A stretch of DNA of 64,000 nucleotides from Prunella strophiata (GCA_036583965.1 JAZBQD010000017.1:29112385-29176384), one strand, 5' to 3'. Counted from the first letter of the stretch, positions 1-13,440 are shown. The notes: generated by a model from the letters alone, not told the origin. Made by a program: numbers and translations.

Positions 1-2676
1 TCTCTTCTTTCTCAGTGTATTATTACCAACAGTTCTTGGCTGTTATCACCAACAATCCATGGCTGGCTCCACAGCTATCTGACTATCGGTGTTTGAGACA
101 CAAAAAAGAGCCCCCTTGTCTTCCAGGATTCTACTCTCAGGAATAGTGTAGCCTTTTTCTTGCCCTCCTGGCAGCAGCACAGAGATGTATGCACTCTTAG
201 TTATGTAGCCCTGAAGTCAGTTCTCAACAGCACAGCCTTTATTTAAAGGGGGCATAACCTGGAACAAGCTGAAGTGAAGGCCCTGGGTGACAAACATGCC
301 CAGGTCAGCTTCACTGTGTTTTGTTTCTGTCCCACTTTGAAACAATTTAGCCATCCTATGAACAGCAGTTAAATTAAAGGCTGTTTGCACTGCTGTTCAC
401 CTGTTGCCTCAGTTTGCCTGTTCCAGATATGCTCCTTCCAAATTAGCAAAGATTTATCAAACAGGTGTTTATTGAGCTCCAACAGAGTGACTTTCCTCTC
501 CTGGCTGGGAATCCCTCAGTCCTGCTCCCTGTGCAGGCCAAGCTGGCTGCAGACAGCCTGCTGCTTGTATCATCCTGCTACCACAAAACAACCTGACAGG
601 GAAAGAAAAGCACCACAGTGCACTTAGTAACTAATTCAGCAAAAACTGGTCATGGATTTATAATAAGTTATCTATTTTATATTTTTTTTATTACTTTTCC
701 AAGTGTTGGAGCTGAAGGAGTCATTTGGTTTCTTGCTATGTTTTTACTGTGTAAATACTTCAAGTACTTTACATCACAAAAATTAACAAATGTCTCCAGC
801 TGTTCTTTTCTCACATTCAGATTCTAAATTCCAGTCCAAAGATTACCCATTCTGGTCCAAAAAGTAGCCTTTTTTACTCTAATACATTTATTTTCTGCTC
901 GTCATATCATCACTATTTCTATGAACAGAAGAACAGTTGCCAGCAAGTGGAGCCAACACTGATTAGTCCAGAATCTTGTTCAGGCAGCTACCAGCTGAAT
1001 AACAAAAGCCCACCCTGCAAAGGCAATAACAAAATTATTAATATCACAAATTTAATCCTTGCTCTCAGATTTCCATCTGCAGGGATGGAAACGGGTAAGG
1101 TAACAGGCAGACCAGGTATTTTTCAGTTCATTCCAGAGATCCAGGATGAAAAGGATTATTTTCCTTGTGGAGAAGTTTACTGGAAAATTGAGCCTCTGCA
1201 TACTTGCCCTTGCAACTGTGCAGGAGCACAGCAGACTCAGAGTGATGTGGGAATCATGGAAACATTTAGGTTGGTAGAGACCTCTAAGATACAGAGGATA
1301 AGATACACACATTCTGTGTGCTCTACCCCACTCCCACCAGGGTCAGGGGCACCCAGACACCTCTCTGCATCGGGGTAGAGGTTGCCTGCCCTGCTGGGTG
1401 CCCTCATTCATCCCTTGACAGTCAGGTGGTGAAGCAAAGCCTAGCATGAGGCAGCCAAATTCAGTTCCAGTGGCTGAGGTCAGGGATGCAGCAGCTAGAG
1501 ATCAGAGGGTTTAATGGGACAGTTAGCTGTCCCACTCAGCTTCCCAGCATCCAGGGGTGTGGGAGAAGCCCATGCCTCTCCCATCAGCAGAGCCCCAAAG
1601 CAATTTGCAGCTGATTGCTTTGTTCCACCCCTGTTGGTGTACAGCTGACAGCTGACACATGGAAAATACAGATGACTTGAGAAATCAGCTCCCCTCCTGA
1701 CTCACATGGAGGAAAGATGCCATAGTGACAGCCAGTTGCAGATATGAGAGAAATTGAAAATTTAAAATAAATAAATAAATACACCCCAGCACTGCAGGGT
1801 GATATTCTAATGATATGAAATGGATGTGTCAAAAATAGAATACACCCACTTAAAATGAATATCTTTTAAAGAAATGAATGTTCTTTGCAGAAGATGAAAG
1901 GCTCCACAGCGTAACACATGGGAAGGCAAATAAATGAGTAATGGTTGCAGGGAAGGTAACCACTCCAATGTGAAGAGCATTTCCAGTTCCCTGCACTGCA
2001 GCTGTACAACTCCTTAGTACAGAGCACATGTATTATGCACATTTTAATTTCTTTGCCACGTCTCTAGGAAGACTGAGTCTTTGAAGCCAGATTATGACAA
2101 GCAGCACCTGGTAACTCAGACCCAGTACCACACTGAGTCCACAAGAGCAGCTCTGTGAGAAAATCCCATGTCTAGACACCCATAATTACTCATAAAATTG
2201 GACAAATGAGTGAGACTTGAAAGACAAATTTTAGATCTTTGAGTTAAGAGGCATAAACTATTGTCTGACTTAAACAGGTACCACCAGCCAGCTTTAAGAC
2301 CTAAGTCACATCAGCAAACTGTATGCTAAAAGGAGGCAAAAAAGTTATTCAGGACTAACAACAGACAAAATTACACATAAGCTCCTAGTGCAACATGATA
2401 TTTAACAAGTAAATGGGTTTCCATGCGTATGAATGAGGGAATAGGATTTAGCTCTGAGGTCTTTCCAGCTTTCTAAACAGAACTGATGAGTTCAATGTCA
2501 GAATCCCATAAATTGTTCACTTGTCTATGCTTTTAAAGGGATGTTAAAAATAGATTTCCTTATACTTGCAAAGAGATGTTAAAAAAATTGAAGAGACTTT
2601 CATGAGAAAAGAAATTGTGGTTTCAGGACAGCCTTATTGTATAACTGATTCAAGGAGCCTGAGCTGCTTATCTTAT
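1..2676. other. Unique non-coding sequence, no gene seen
   Basis: Every open frame here is under 145 codons and none shows a domain, signal peptide or splice-bounded exon that I can recognise. No CR1 text or LTR is visible. The only simple repeat worth noting is a short AAAT run near 1.77 kb. I read it as intergenic or intronic single-copy DNA. Confidence 0.6.
1764..1780. repeat. (AAAT)n microsatellite
   Basis: About four tandem AAAT units sit in an AT-rich context. The array is short and unlikely to be highly unstable. Confidence 0.8.
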
Positions 2677-2699
2677 AAAAAAAAAAAAAAAAAAAAAAA
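2677..2699. repeat. Poly(A) tract, 23 A
   Basis: This is an uninterrupted run of 23 A. The sequence to its left shows no CR1 or gene-derived text, so I cannot tie it to a retrocopy tail. CR1 elements end in an octamer repeat rather than poly(A), so this is not a CR1 tail. Confidence 0.9.
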
Positions 2700-5600
2700 T
2701 CAGAAGATAGAGGGGTGACTTGATTACAGAATACAGGCAGATTCACTGAGAGAAAATCACAAATATTAAAGGGATTTTTAAAATGGATAAAAAAGCCATG
2801 CATAAACTCACTGTCTGGAAGTTAATGCCAGACAAATTAGAAACAAGGAACAATTTGTTACAGCAAGGATGATTAACCATTAGGACAAGACATTTCTGAA
2901 AGCAGTGGATTCTTTTTTTCTGCTCAAATTCTGAAAGAATATTTTCTTGGCAGGGAAGCTTATTCCACAAGGTTATGGTCCTATATACAGCAGTAATAGA
3001 TGAAAGCACATCATCTCTATTGCAGCGGTTTGGGCTGGATGTCTCTTTGGGCCTTCATATCTGTCTTTCTCTGGAATGAAATAAAAAATACCTGACCCAA
3101 TAATTATTGCACACACCCTTTTGAAGGTAAGGGTCAGACTTGTGAGATACCTTTTAATCTCACAGTGGCCCTTAATCTGGCTATTAATGACAATCCAGCA
3201 CATTAAAACCATATCTCCAATCTCAAAATAATTTCCTTTTTTATTCCTAAAGAAATTGAATTGGATCAACATGAAATTGATCTAATACCCCAACTGAAGC
3301 CATTGTTAGCTAGAGTGGGTGTCATTTTCTAAGCCCTTCTCTAGTGGCCTGCTGTGCCAGTAACAATATTCTTAGAGTTTGTCTGAAGAGTAGGAAAACT
3401 GCAATAAAAAAATTTATATCTTCTAGACAGAATCAACAGTTTTCAGTGACAGAAATACTGCAAACAAAAGAATAGAAAATGTTGTACATTTATAGCCACA
3501 TGAGAGATCAACTTGTCTCCTAACTATCTGTTGCATATAAAGCAATTTATGTAAGGGTTGATAAGAAATTAAGTCAAACCTGGCATCTAAATAAACTCAG
3601 TTTTTGACAATGTTGTACACTGTAGTATATTCCCTATCCAGCTTGAAGCTCACATTGTCCAGCTGTCTGCTTCCAAAATGCAGATTGGTTTTGCACCAGC
3701 CAGCAAGACAACCTCAGCAGTTACACCGACACAAAGGGAGAACCTCTTGCAGAAGCAAGCACAAGTCACACAAGCAGATTATTTGCTTGGTCATCCAAAA
3801 GCTTCAGCAGTGAAAATAATGGAGTAGCCGTCCCCAGATTCCAAAGGGAACAAGCATTTGTTTCTGGGAAGTCCTTATACTGTGGCTGTGCTGGATGCCT
3901 TTCACAAGAGCACATGTGTGTTGGTGCATGCACACAAGGCAGCCCTTCCTGCTCCTGCAGCCTGCCAAGGGTGGCACCCAAATGCAGTGACAGGGCAGTC
4001 TCTAGTGGCAGAGCAATCAGCAGCAATTACTGACAATATTACACCCCTGCATTTTTCTAGGTTGCAATGTTCTATGGTGTCTTTGGTTTGGTAATCCTGC
4101 CCCATAGCCAGCAGAGCTCTTTGGGATTAGCACACTGCACCTGTTAAAAGGATTGCTGTGAGATGCTCTGCCACACCCAGACTCTCTGCAACTGACCATC
4201 TGAGCACAAAATTGGAAGGAAACTTGTTACTCCTGAATCATGCCACTTAGTCTGGACAAGAGTAACTTAATTTCTGGCAATCCAGTCTACATGTTTCTGT
4301 GGAAACAGGGACCAGCAGAATGCACACTTGTAGCCACTGGTTTGCTCCAGTCTCCATGGAAACAATCATTGCATGGGAGAAAAAAAACCTAATGATTGCA
4401 AACTAATGACTTACTGGAAGCTTCTCTCTGCCTTGATTTTTCTTTTGTCGTCCTTATTGTTACAAAATAAAGAGGACATTTATGCTGATGTCTCAAATTC
4501 CTGATACTATAAAGGTCAGAGTCAGAAAACATGGGATGGAGCTCCCAAGAGCTCAGGCAGCCCAGTGCCAGGCCCCTGAGAAACATCTAGGGTGCAAATG
4601 GTGGGCTTGCATTCTGTAGAGGAAAAAAGATGGGAGGCAGACCCACCCAGCTCGCACAGATATGCTTGTTATCTCCAAACACAGCCCATCCCAGACTCCC
4701 AGGCTGCCAGGACTAGTGAAGGCAATGCACCTCAAGAGACTGACCATCACTCGCATGCTGATGAGGCAGCCCTGTGGTATAGGGTCTTGGCAGAGAAAGG
4801 GCATATCCATGTGGTAGTGCCAAGGCACACACATAACTTTCCCAGTCCCATCGGCTTCCTAAGCTTTCTTCACAGAGAAACCCAGTTATTTTGCCCTTCC
4901 TTTGCTTTTTGTCTCTTACAGAGGTTGATGAGTCTCCCAATGTGACTCCCACACAACTGCCTCGCTTTCTGTGACATGACCTCCAAAGAAATACCATCAT
5001 GGCAACATAAAAAAGATCAACCCTGTTAAAATCAGCTGAGGATTGTCACACAATGTGTGACCCAAAGATTTCATACATTTCTCCCTTTTCTTCTGAGGAC
5101 TTTCACAGTGACCTTCTGCAACTGCTTTTGCTCACTCTGTTTTCTTTCATCCCTAGGGTCACTAGCATCTTTGGCCCTCATGTATTTCACAAGAAAAACC
5201 CACATGGGCACCTTTTATTTTTGTCAGCAACCACTGTTCAGGATTGTTGTTACTGTTTCACCTCATTTTGCCTTCTACAGCCGTTTTCATCTTCCACTTC
5301 CTTCTGGTAACCCAGAGAGAGATATCCCACCAAAAAAGCCTGCGCTGCACCGACATGGCTCTCCACTGTGACTCACCAAACACACAGAGACATGTCACCA
5401 CATCCTCAGCATGTCAAAGCCCTCCCAGTTCCTGTCTTTGTGGGTACAATGGCAGTAGGTTTTAGCCAGCATATCCCTTTGCAAAAGGATTGAAAATGGT
5501 GTTGATGTCCATAAAAGGGAGCTGACGGTCAGGACAAGACAAAATGCAACTGGGAAAGACTGGCAGTATGGTGAGGGGTCTGTAGCCTAATGGAGAAGAA

Positions 5601-8600
5601 ATCTTGTACCCACACAGGCATACAGAGACTGGTTAAACACTGGAAAGCTGAATCAATGACTCATATCCTAAATCCTTTACTTGACCTTGGTCTGTAAAGG
5701 TCAATCCCAGCAAGCATCCTTCCAGGAATACCCCTTGCCCCAGATTCCCATTTGTTCCTTTGCCTTCAGGACAATGAATTATGCATAGCTGTGGTGTGGT
5801 TAGTGTAGCTGCTCCTTCCTTTGGTAGCTATTTAAAAGCAGCAATCCCACAAAATGCTGCACTGCCTATTCCTGCCACACAGTTTTGTGGTGAGACATTC
5901 TGTCCTGAATGGTGCACACACTTGCCTCTTCAGGAGCAAAGACTTTTTCTGTTCCAGCAGAATTAACTGAGAATATTCAGGTGGCTGTTTCACATCCCCA
6001 CAACAATCCTGTGAACAAAGCTTCTTTCTGCTCAGGCAATCTAAATAAATAAAACTCACTGCTAATAATTACCTGTCTCTGAATTCATGGCAGGAAATAA
6101 TCGAGGTGCCTAAATTGTCTTTGGCACCTTAGACTAGCAAAGTGAAAGGTCCTAACATTGACACTGCTTCTTAATTGTTCCATGACTGCCAGAAAATCAG
6201 ATCTAGCCCATTTTCAATGGGATTTAGGGACTTAGGGCAGGAAGATATCTAGTGTCCCCACTAGACTCTGCTAGATTGCAATTTTTTTTTGTACTACAGT
6301 GATGCCCAGGAGCCCAAAAGCTAAATAGTGATACATATTCTTACTCCTGTTTGCCCCTCATCCCAGCATAGTGCTCTTTTCTCTAGAGAGTTCTCATTCT
6401 GATTAGTAGTTATAAGACAGAAATGAGACAATACTGGTGCGAAAAAATTGCTAACAGAGGAAACAAAAGCAAGAGGAACAATGAAATTGCATGTCAGAAA
6501 TATGGTCTTTCAGGGTGTGGCTGTATTTTATCCTTTGGATAAAAATATTTTCTGTGCATCCAGACTGGAAGGTGAAGGAAAAATAACAAAAGTAGCTTTA
6601 AGTATTCAGTTACAATTACATGCTGAAATATTGATTTTTCTTCACTCCTTTTAATAGACCAGAAGGCATACTTTTCTCACATCAACTGTCATAAAAGCAA
6701 AAGAGAAAATTCAAAGTTCAATATTTGAATGGGTACAAATTCTGGGAATGCTAACAGCATTGTAGTCATAAAACCAAGGACCTAACAAATACTTCACAAG
6801 ATTTTCAGGTTGTTCCTGTCAATCTTTATGTGACTGTCTCTTCCATTTAAGATTAAGCAATTGTCCCTCCTTCTCTGGGACACATCTAAAGTTACAAAGA
6901 AGCTTATTCAAGAAAAGGTTAAAAATGTTCTGCTATGAAAACCAGATTCAGAGATAGAGACCCTGTAATATCCAAACCAATGTTAATGCAAAATAAAGAT
7001 CAAGTAGATCAAGGCATAATAAATATTTACAGAACAGATGGGAAAAGTGAAAAGAGAATGTTATGAAGAATTAGTATGTGGCTGCTGCAACACAAAATAC
7101 TGAGCAATTAATTACCTTGCTAAAGCTGCTTTCTTTTACTGTGAAAAAGTATCAGAAATACAGAGAACTTCATAAATCCCTATTCATAGACTTCAGGTTA
7201 CCTGTTACATCCTGGCATTACATCTAACATTGCTACAAAGTTGAAGTGGACTGGGACAAGAGATCTGCAGGATGACAATATCTACAAGGTAGTAACTCTA
7301 CATGTTGATATTTCCACTTAAGGTATGAGTATTCTTTTTATAAATGACAAGTGAACTGTGATAGTGACAAGGTTTAAACAGCATATGGAAATTTATCTCC
7401 AAATCACATGTCACATCAGAGGTTTGGCAAGTCACTCCACTCTCTAAAGTAAAATCTATGAAAACAAAATCTGCATAACACTGGCAATGTCAGAGTTTTG
7501 CTTTCTCTTTTACCCTGACTGAACACAGATAATGGAAGACACTCAGGTGGAAAATTCACATGACCCATGTTCTGCACTGCCTGCAAAGCTGTGTTCAAAT
7601 TTCATTTTTCTAATGTAGCTGTCTATCAGAGAAGAGCAGGGATGCTGTGAGGAGTCTGGATTGCACAAGTACCTTGATGAGTGCTACCTCATCTGCTTTT
7701 CATGTAGGCTGCAGGATCCTTTTATTCAGGTCCACCCAGTAGAAATCAGCATGTCTGCTCCTTTTGGCAGCTGTGTACTGCCCAGGGGGAGAACTGCCAC
7801 TCCTCTCCAGAACATGGGGGGAAACACAGGCAGGAGCATGGAAAGCATTGTAGTCCAGACACAGAGTGGTGTCTGACTCTCAGGGAAGGGAGCAGGGGAC
7901 CCATGTCTGACCTCTGCAAGGCTGTAGAAACACTGCCTTCAGCAAGGTCATCTTTTGGCATCCCCAGCACTTCCAGCTATCCAGATTCCTCTATGACATG
8001 AGAAAATATCTCCATGAAACCCTTACAATCACTGTGGGATTGAAAGTGAGAGAAGAGAAAATACAAATCACAGTCCTCAGCCTAGCCTCTAAAATGGCTA
8101 TGCCTTCTTATGCCTCTGCCAAAGCATGTGTAATACATTCAGTTCCAAAGTCAGACATAAGTGATATGCAAGTAGCCATGATTCAGCTTGAATGCTTGGT
8201 TATGGAATTTGCTTCCCTTCCATGTACCCTCCTAAGCCACTGGAACAAGCACCCTTTCTTTTTTGCAGTTCCCACTTCCTCCCCATTTTCACCCCAGTTT
8301 CAAATTTCCCTCCAGCACAAAGGAAACAGAGTGAAAATGAATGGCCATGGCTACCATAAGAAATATTTGTCTTCATGTATCCAGTTACCAAGTACTTTTT
8401 TTGTTAAGTCTTGTGTGAACTGCACAGCTCTTTACATGTAAGACTAAAACAATATTTTTTCAATAGCTGCCACATTTAGACCTGTTGGAAACCCTTTAAT
8501 CTGATCAGAGGGCAGGAGTTATAATTACAGTCTGTGGGTAATTTTAATCTTTTATTCCTATACTTTCAAAGCACATAATTTCTATTTATCTGAACCTGAT

Positions 8601-11424
8601 TGCTTCAAATCTTTTAATTATGATTTCCCAAACAGAATGAAAGACATTTTGTTCCTCTTTACCTTTCTCCTCCCACCACTGTGAGAACCAGTATCCCTCC
8701 TATGTCCTTGAGACTTCCTGCCTCGCCTGCTCCCCCCCAGCTAATGAGGGTGGAAATGCCACATTTCTGTCCCCCTTTTCTGGGCAAGGACCCAATAACC
8801 TGCCATGCTACACTTAGCCCTTCTTCCAAGCTCAACTCTTTTCTTTCTGTCATGCCTTTACCCTCCAGTACTACTTGCACCCTTTCACTTTTCCATGCTA
8901 GGCTCCCCACAGCATCTCACCCTCCCCAAGCTTGGAGCAGCTGTCTTTTTGGCTTTGGGCATCCCTTCAACACAGCTCAAAATGGATCATGCACTTCAGG
9001 ACATAAGTGAATAAGAGCAGCCATTTGACTTGGCTCTGTCTTACAGTCAGCTACAGAGGGTGACCGATTTTGAATAAGGGCAGATTTGTGGGCACCTTTC
9101 CATCCCATTCTTCCCAAGGAAGCTGTGAAAACACCCCCAAACTTCACAGTTTGCAATAAAATTATTCAGGCTGGCAGTACTGACCCAGTTCCCATCAAAC
9201 TCCACAAGGGTGAGCTTAGGCAGCATGATGCAGCAGCTTATGGAGAATCCTGGGACAGCAGAAATACAGAGGACACCTTAGTTTGGCTCTTCACATTAGT
9301 TAATCCATCTTACCTTTTAGTTAAGGTAGTTGTCATCAAATAGAGGCTGTATTAACATACCTGCATAACATTTCTGTACCTGAGATAACATCAATGTCTC
9401 TTACATGGGGTAGGCAAACTCTAAAATGCTTCCATTTCCAATTTTCCATGAAGAGACACAGGCATCTTAAAAGGGCACTGGTTTGTTGAACACAGGTAGG
9501 ATGAAGGAGATAAAAGAGATGGAAGGCACACAGATGCAGTCATGATCATTATTCAGCTGACACCAAGTATCTCTCATGTAATCACTGCTTTCCTGCACTG
9601 TCTACATAAAACATGCAACTTAAAACATAAATGGACTGCACACATGTGTTTATGGAAACTCTTGGTCTGGCTACACAAAATGTGTCCAAAAAAAAAATCT
9701 CATTCAGGTGTGTCTCTACTGAGTCAGGAATAGTGACATGCATCCCATACCTTAGAAACACCATGGGAGCAAAACTCAGCAGAGACCCATGAGCAGAGAG
9801 GCTGAATTCAGTACCCACGGGTGGAGGAGAGGCTGGATAGTGGTATTTCACATGACAAGAACTCACTTTTTAAGGTCCTCATGGTGCCAGCTGCAAGCTA
9901 CTGCCTCTGAGATCCTGATTCATATTCTTGACAAACTACGTGTGTGCACAGAGCATCTGGTACCATTACCATGAACAGCAGCTCAGAGTTCATGCTTGAC
10001 AGTCTGCCTGGCTGTGTTGCAGCTATTTACCAACCAGAGACACATCTTCAAGGCACTTTAATCTCTACCCTGAAAGGTAACAGCAAAACAGACCCATCTA
10101 CTTTCCCTGCACCATGCTGGAAAAGTTGTTGCCCTTGTGGGAAGCAACAATAGAATTGCCTTTCAATGTTTCTCATGCTGTGGTAGATACAGCTGGTTTG
10201 CAGGTTGTTTGGACTGAATCTTTCTAAAACCTCACCATGTTGAAAATGTTCTCATGCTCTCCTTTTTGGAATCCCCAACATTACTTATTTGCTGGTATTC
10301 TTTCTCTTTACCTTGTTGAAATGCTTCTAATATTGTAAGGCCCAATGATTCATTTTCCTCATTTGTAAAACATCATGTTGTTTCCCCACGGACAATATCA
10401 GATTCAGGTGTTGTTTTCAGTAAATACACAAATTGTTTGGAAAATTACTTCTGATTTGGGTGTAAGAACAGGAATGGGCAAGAGATCTCCCTTCCTTCTC
10501 TATCTTCTTCCAGGCTGTAATGTAAAGGAGATTTTGCTGTAGGAGGAACTTCAGAACAGCTTCTCCATCCCTGATCAAACCAGTCTTCTCACCTGACACA
10601 CTCCTTTCACTGATGGCTGACATATTTTTGAAAAGAGAGGATTGAGTATGCTGATATTACCAAGCCGCTCAAAACATTACAAAATTTTTGCACCTCTATT
10701 TCTGTCTCAGGGTTACAACTGTGAGATATTTTTCAGGATTTTATGCCTAATAAAATGTTGCTGTCTCTCACCAGATTCTGTCACTTTAAATTACTCAGGA
10801 AGACTAAAAAATGTGTCTTTTCTTTCTTCAAAGAAGTCACTAAAAATCACTTAGTTCGTGTTTAAAATAAGCTCTCTTTTGCTCACCCTCCCTCCCACAG
10901 ACAGCAGAAGAGAAGGATCTTCACGTGTCCTTCCAAAACTCACATACTGCTAAATTACTCTCATTTCTGATCCTCAGGGTCTCACTCTTGCATGAATATG
11001 ATCAACACCCCTGCAAGCAGCCAGCATTCAGGTAAAACGTGCTGCTTGCCAGCAGCCCTGCCTGCAATATTCTTGCATGACTCTGATTCCAGCAAGTCAG
11101 GGAAGACATCCATGCATGACTGGGACACATGGCTCAGATCAGGCTGTCAAACAGAATCAGAGAGTGAGGCAGAAGAGGTTGTTTGGCCCTCTGTTTTGCT
11201 TTCCAGCAAAAACTGATCATACTCATCACATGAAATAGACCAAATCCACTGCTGTCCTCTTTCTCACTGCTGGTGGGTGATTCAAAAGAGGTTAGGTGTT
11301 GGTGCATCTGACCCTCCGGATGGCTGCACCTATACCTGTCTGACTAATGCCACTTCTTCACACTCTTATCACTGCATTACATGAATTGTCATACTGCTGC
11401 ACCTTTGCCCTTTTGCCTTTTTAA
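2700..11424. other. Unique non-coding sequence, no gene or transposon seen
   Basis: About 8.7 kb carry only short accidental open frames, the longest 147 codons at 7998-8441, with no recognisable domain and overlapping frames on the other strand. I see no CR1, LTR or long simple repeat. The DNA is AT-leaning throughout with no CpG cluster. Confidence 0.55.
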
Positions 11425-11901
11425 AACAGAACCACAAAATCACTGAATTGGTAGGGTTTAAAAGGACCACCAGTAGGGTCATGTAGTTAGTACAGCCACC
11501 CTGCTCAGGCAGGGCCATCCTATAGCATATTGCACAGGAATTACATTAAGATGGGGTTTGAATACATCCAGAGAAGACTCTAAAATCTCTCCAGGCATCC
11601 TGTTTCACAGTGCTCTCTCACCCCCAAAATAAAGGATTTTTTCCTCATATTCAAATGGAACTTTCTGTGTTTTGCTTGTGCCCATTGTGCCTTGTCCTGC
11701 TGCTGGACACCTCCGGAGAGAGCCTGTCCCCTTTCTCTTGGCACCCTCCCTTCAGGTACTCAGATACATTGGGACTCAGTGACATCACCCTCAGGGACAT
11801 TGAGAAGGTGCCCTCTCAGTTGTCTCTCCTCCAGGCTGAACCAGCCCAGCTACCTCAGATTTTCTTCATGAAAGAGATCTGCCAGTCCTCTAATCATCTT
11901 C

Positions 11902-12123
11902 CTAGCCCTGTGTTGGACCCTCTGCAGTAGCTCCTTGACTCTCTTGTCTGAGGAGCCCAGAACTGGACACAGCACTCCAGATGTGCCTCACCAGGGCTGG
12001 GCAGAGGGACAGGATCACCTCTCTTGACCTGCTGGCAATGCTCTTCCTAATGCACCCCAGGATGCCATGGGCCTTCTTGGCCCCCAGGACACACTGCTGG
12101 CTCATGGACAGCTTGTTGTCCAC
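11902..12123 (-). pseudogene. CR1 reverse transcriptase remnant, C-terminal region
   Basis: The minus-strand translation begins [20 protein letters not shown], continues with [18 protein letters not shown] and then [10 protein letters not shown]. This is the conserved block downstream of the RT catalytic core in avian CR1 (consensus near [19 protein letters not shown]). At HIWSAV the frame departs from the expected RPHLEYCVQFW, marking a frameshift. It lies in a different frame from the palm remnant of the same element, so this copy is dead. Confidence 0.88.
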
Positions 12124-12353
12124 CAGGACCCCCAGGTCATTCTCTGCAGAGCTGCTTTCCAGCAGCTCACCCCCAGCCTGTGCTGGAGCCTGGGGTTGTT
12201 CCCAGGCTCCCAGGTTGTAGGTGCAGGACCCTGCACTTGCCTCTGTTGAATTTCAGATGTTTCTTCTCTTCCTGTCCCTCCAGCCTGTCAAGGTCCTTCT
12301 GAAAGACTGCACATCCCTCTGGGGCACCAGCCACTGCTCCCAGCTTTGTGTCA

Positions 12354-12542
12354 TCAGTAAACTTGGTGAGAAGGCATCTGCCCCTTCATCCAAGCCTTTT
12401 TGGTGAAAAAGTTAAATAACATTGGGCCCAATATTGAACCTTGTGAGACCCCAGCGGTGACAGGCCTCCAACTTGACCCTGTGCCATTGATGATGGACCT
12501 CTGAGATCTGCCATTCAGCAAATTCTCTACCTCACTGCCCAC
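12354..12542 (-). pseudogene. CR1 reverse transcriptase remnant, palm region
   Basis: The minus-strand translation contains [20 protein letters not shown], which matches the conserved CR1 RT segment just before the catalytic F/YADD region, where intact elements read close to VTSGVPQGSVLGPVLFN. It is preceded by an NGTGSSW-type stretch also typical of CR1. The reading frame leaves CR1 homology after FNFF, so an indel or deletion removed the catalytic aspartates from this frame. It belongs to the CR1 element at 11425-12552. Confidence 0.85.
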
Positions 12543-12779
12543 TCATCCAGTACAGTGTCACAGTCTTCCCCAGTAATCAAAAATCTACAGCCCATCTGGA
12601 CCATTGGCCTGCTCCAGTTTTCAGGAGGTCATAGTCATGCTTTCCTTTATCCTGTTTCTGTCATACCTATCCCTGAAATGCTACACATAATGTTTCCATC
12701 CCATTAACACTGAAGACAATACTGCATCTCTCAACAAATATCCAGCATGACTGAAAATCTCAAGGTCCAGAAACCATTG

Positions 12780-13017
12780 AGCTTCTCACTTCACTGCAAA
12801 CATATTAGGAAAGATTTCTTCACCAGAACTTTGCCAAAAGGCTTTGGAAAAGGCTGTCCAGGGAAGTGTTGAGTCACTATCTCCAAAGGTACTTTAAAAA
12901 TTTGTAGATGTGGCACTCAGCAACATGATCTAGTGGAAGATTTGTCAGCAGTATGTTAAAGATTGGACTCAAAAATCTTACAGTTCTTTTCCAACCCGTA
13001 TGACTCTATGAATCTGT
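12780..13017 (+). mobile_element. CR1 LINE 3' end, plus strand
   Basis: The sequence from 'aggaaagatttcttcacc' through 'ggctgtccagggaagtg' is the far C-terminal RT coding region of CR1, and is followed by the short 3' UTR. It ends in 'atgactctatgaatctg', close to the CR1 terminal octamer ATTCTATG. It is 5'-truncated, diverged and on the opposite strand to the element immediately to its left. Confidence 0.8.
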
Positions 13018-13124
13018 TGTGTGATCTACGTCACTGAGATAATGTCCTGAAACAGTTATTAGCTTGTATACGAGTAACAGCCAGCAATTATTAAATTTTA
13101 GAAGACATTATTTCAAAGGTCCTG

Positions 13125-13437
13125 GAGAGCAGTGCCATGGAAAAGGAGTAGGAGGCTCTGGTTAGGGACAAGTTGAACATGAGTGAGCAGTGCCCTGGCA
13201 GCCAGGAGGGCCAGCTGTGCCCTGGGGTGCATCAGGCACAGCATCACCAGCCAGGCAAGAGAGGGCATTGTCCTGCTCTGCTCTGTGCTGGGGCAGCCTC
13301 ACCTTGAGTGCTGGGAGCAGTTCTGGGTGGCACAATATAAGAAGGATAAAAAGCTTTTAGAGAGTGACCAAAGGAGGGTGGTCAAGATGGTGAAGGACCT
13401 CAAGGGGAAGACATACAAGGAGCAGCTGAGGTTGCTT
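13125..13437 (+). mobile_element. CR1 LINE internal fragment lacking its 3' end
   Basis: This is a comparatively well preserved CR1 piece covering the RT C-terminal region. It begins near 'aagttgaacatgagtgagca' and ends abruptly at 'gagcagctgaggttgctt'. CR1 copies normally keep the 3' end and lose the 5' end, so the missing 3' UTR is unusual. Homology stops where a T/G-rich simple repeat begins. Low divergence from the CR1 consensus suggests a younger subfamily than the neighbouring fragments. Confidence 0.85.
13183..13437 (+). pseudogene. CR1 RT C-terminal remnant
   Basis: The plus-strand frame reads ALGCIRHSITSQAREGIVLL, then a segment close to LGQPHLECWEQFWVAQYKKD and then LLESDQRRVVKMVKDLKGK. 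This follows the CR1 RT C-terminal pattern, in which HLEY.VQFW and LLE.VQRRA are the landmarks, for about 85 residues without a stop. The frame then runs into the T/G repeat and encodes a meaningless F/V/C-rich tail. The apparent 144-codon ORF that begins here is therefore a hybrid of RT and microsatellite, not a gene. Confidence 0.85.
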
Positions 13438-13440
13438 TTG

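Larger units (their letters stand above)
11425..12552 (-). mobile_element. CR1 LINE, 5'-truncated, about 1.1 kb
   Basis: Read on the minus strand, this is the 3' part of a CR1 non-LTR retrotransposon: the end of the RT domain, the C-terminal extension and the 3' UTR. Two decayed RT blocks are readable, at 12354-12542 and 11902-12123. The plus strand shows the typical reversed CR1 wording, for example 'aactggacacagcactccag' near 11962 and 'tgcaggaccctgcacttg' near 12222. The 3' end is at the left, where 'agaaccacaaaatcactgaa' marks the usual start of a reversed CR1. The right edge, near 12552, is where CR1 similarity stops after 'cactgcccactcatccag'. Several indels and stops make it non-functional. 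Confidence 0.9.

Noticed and set aside
2677..2699. Poly(A) as a possible processed-pseudogene tail
   Set aside because: No gene-derived sequence could be recognised on its left, and no target-site duplication is evident.
7998..8441. 147-codon plus-strand frame
   Set aside because: No recognisable domain, and not bounded by convincing splice or promoter signals.
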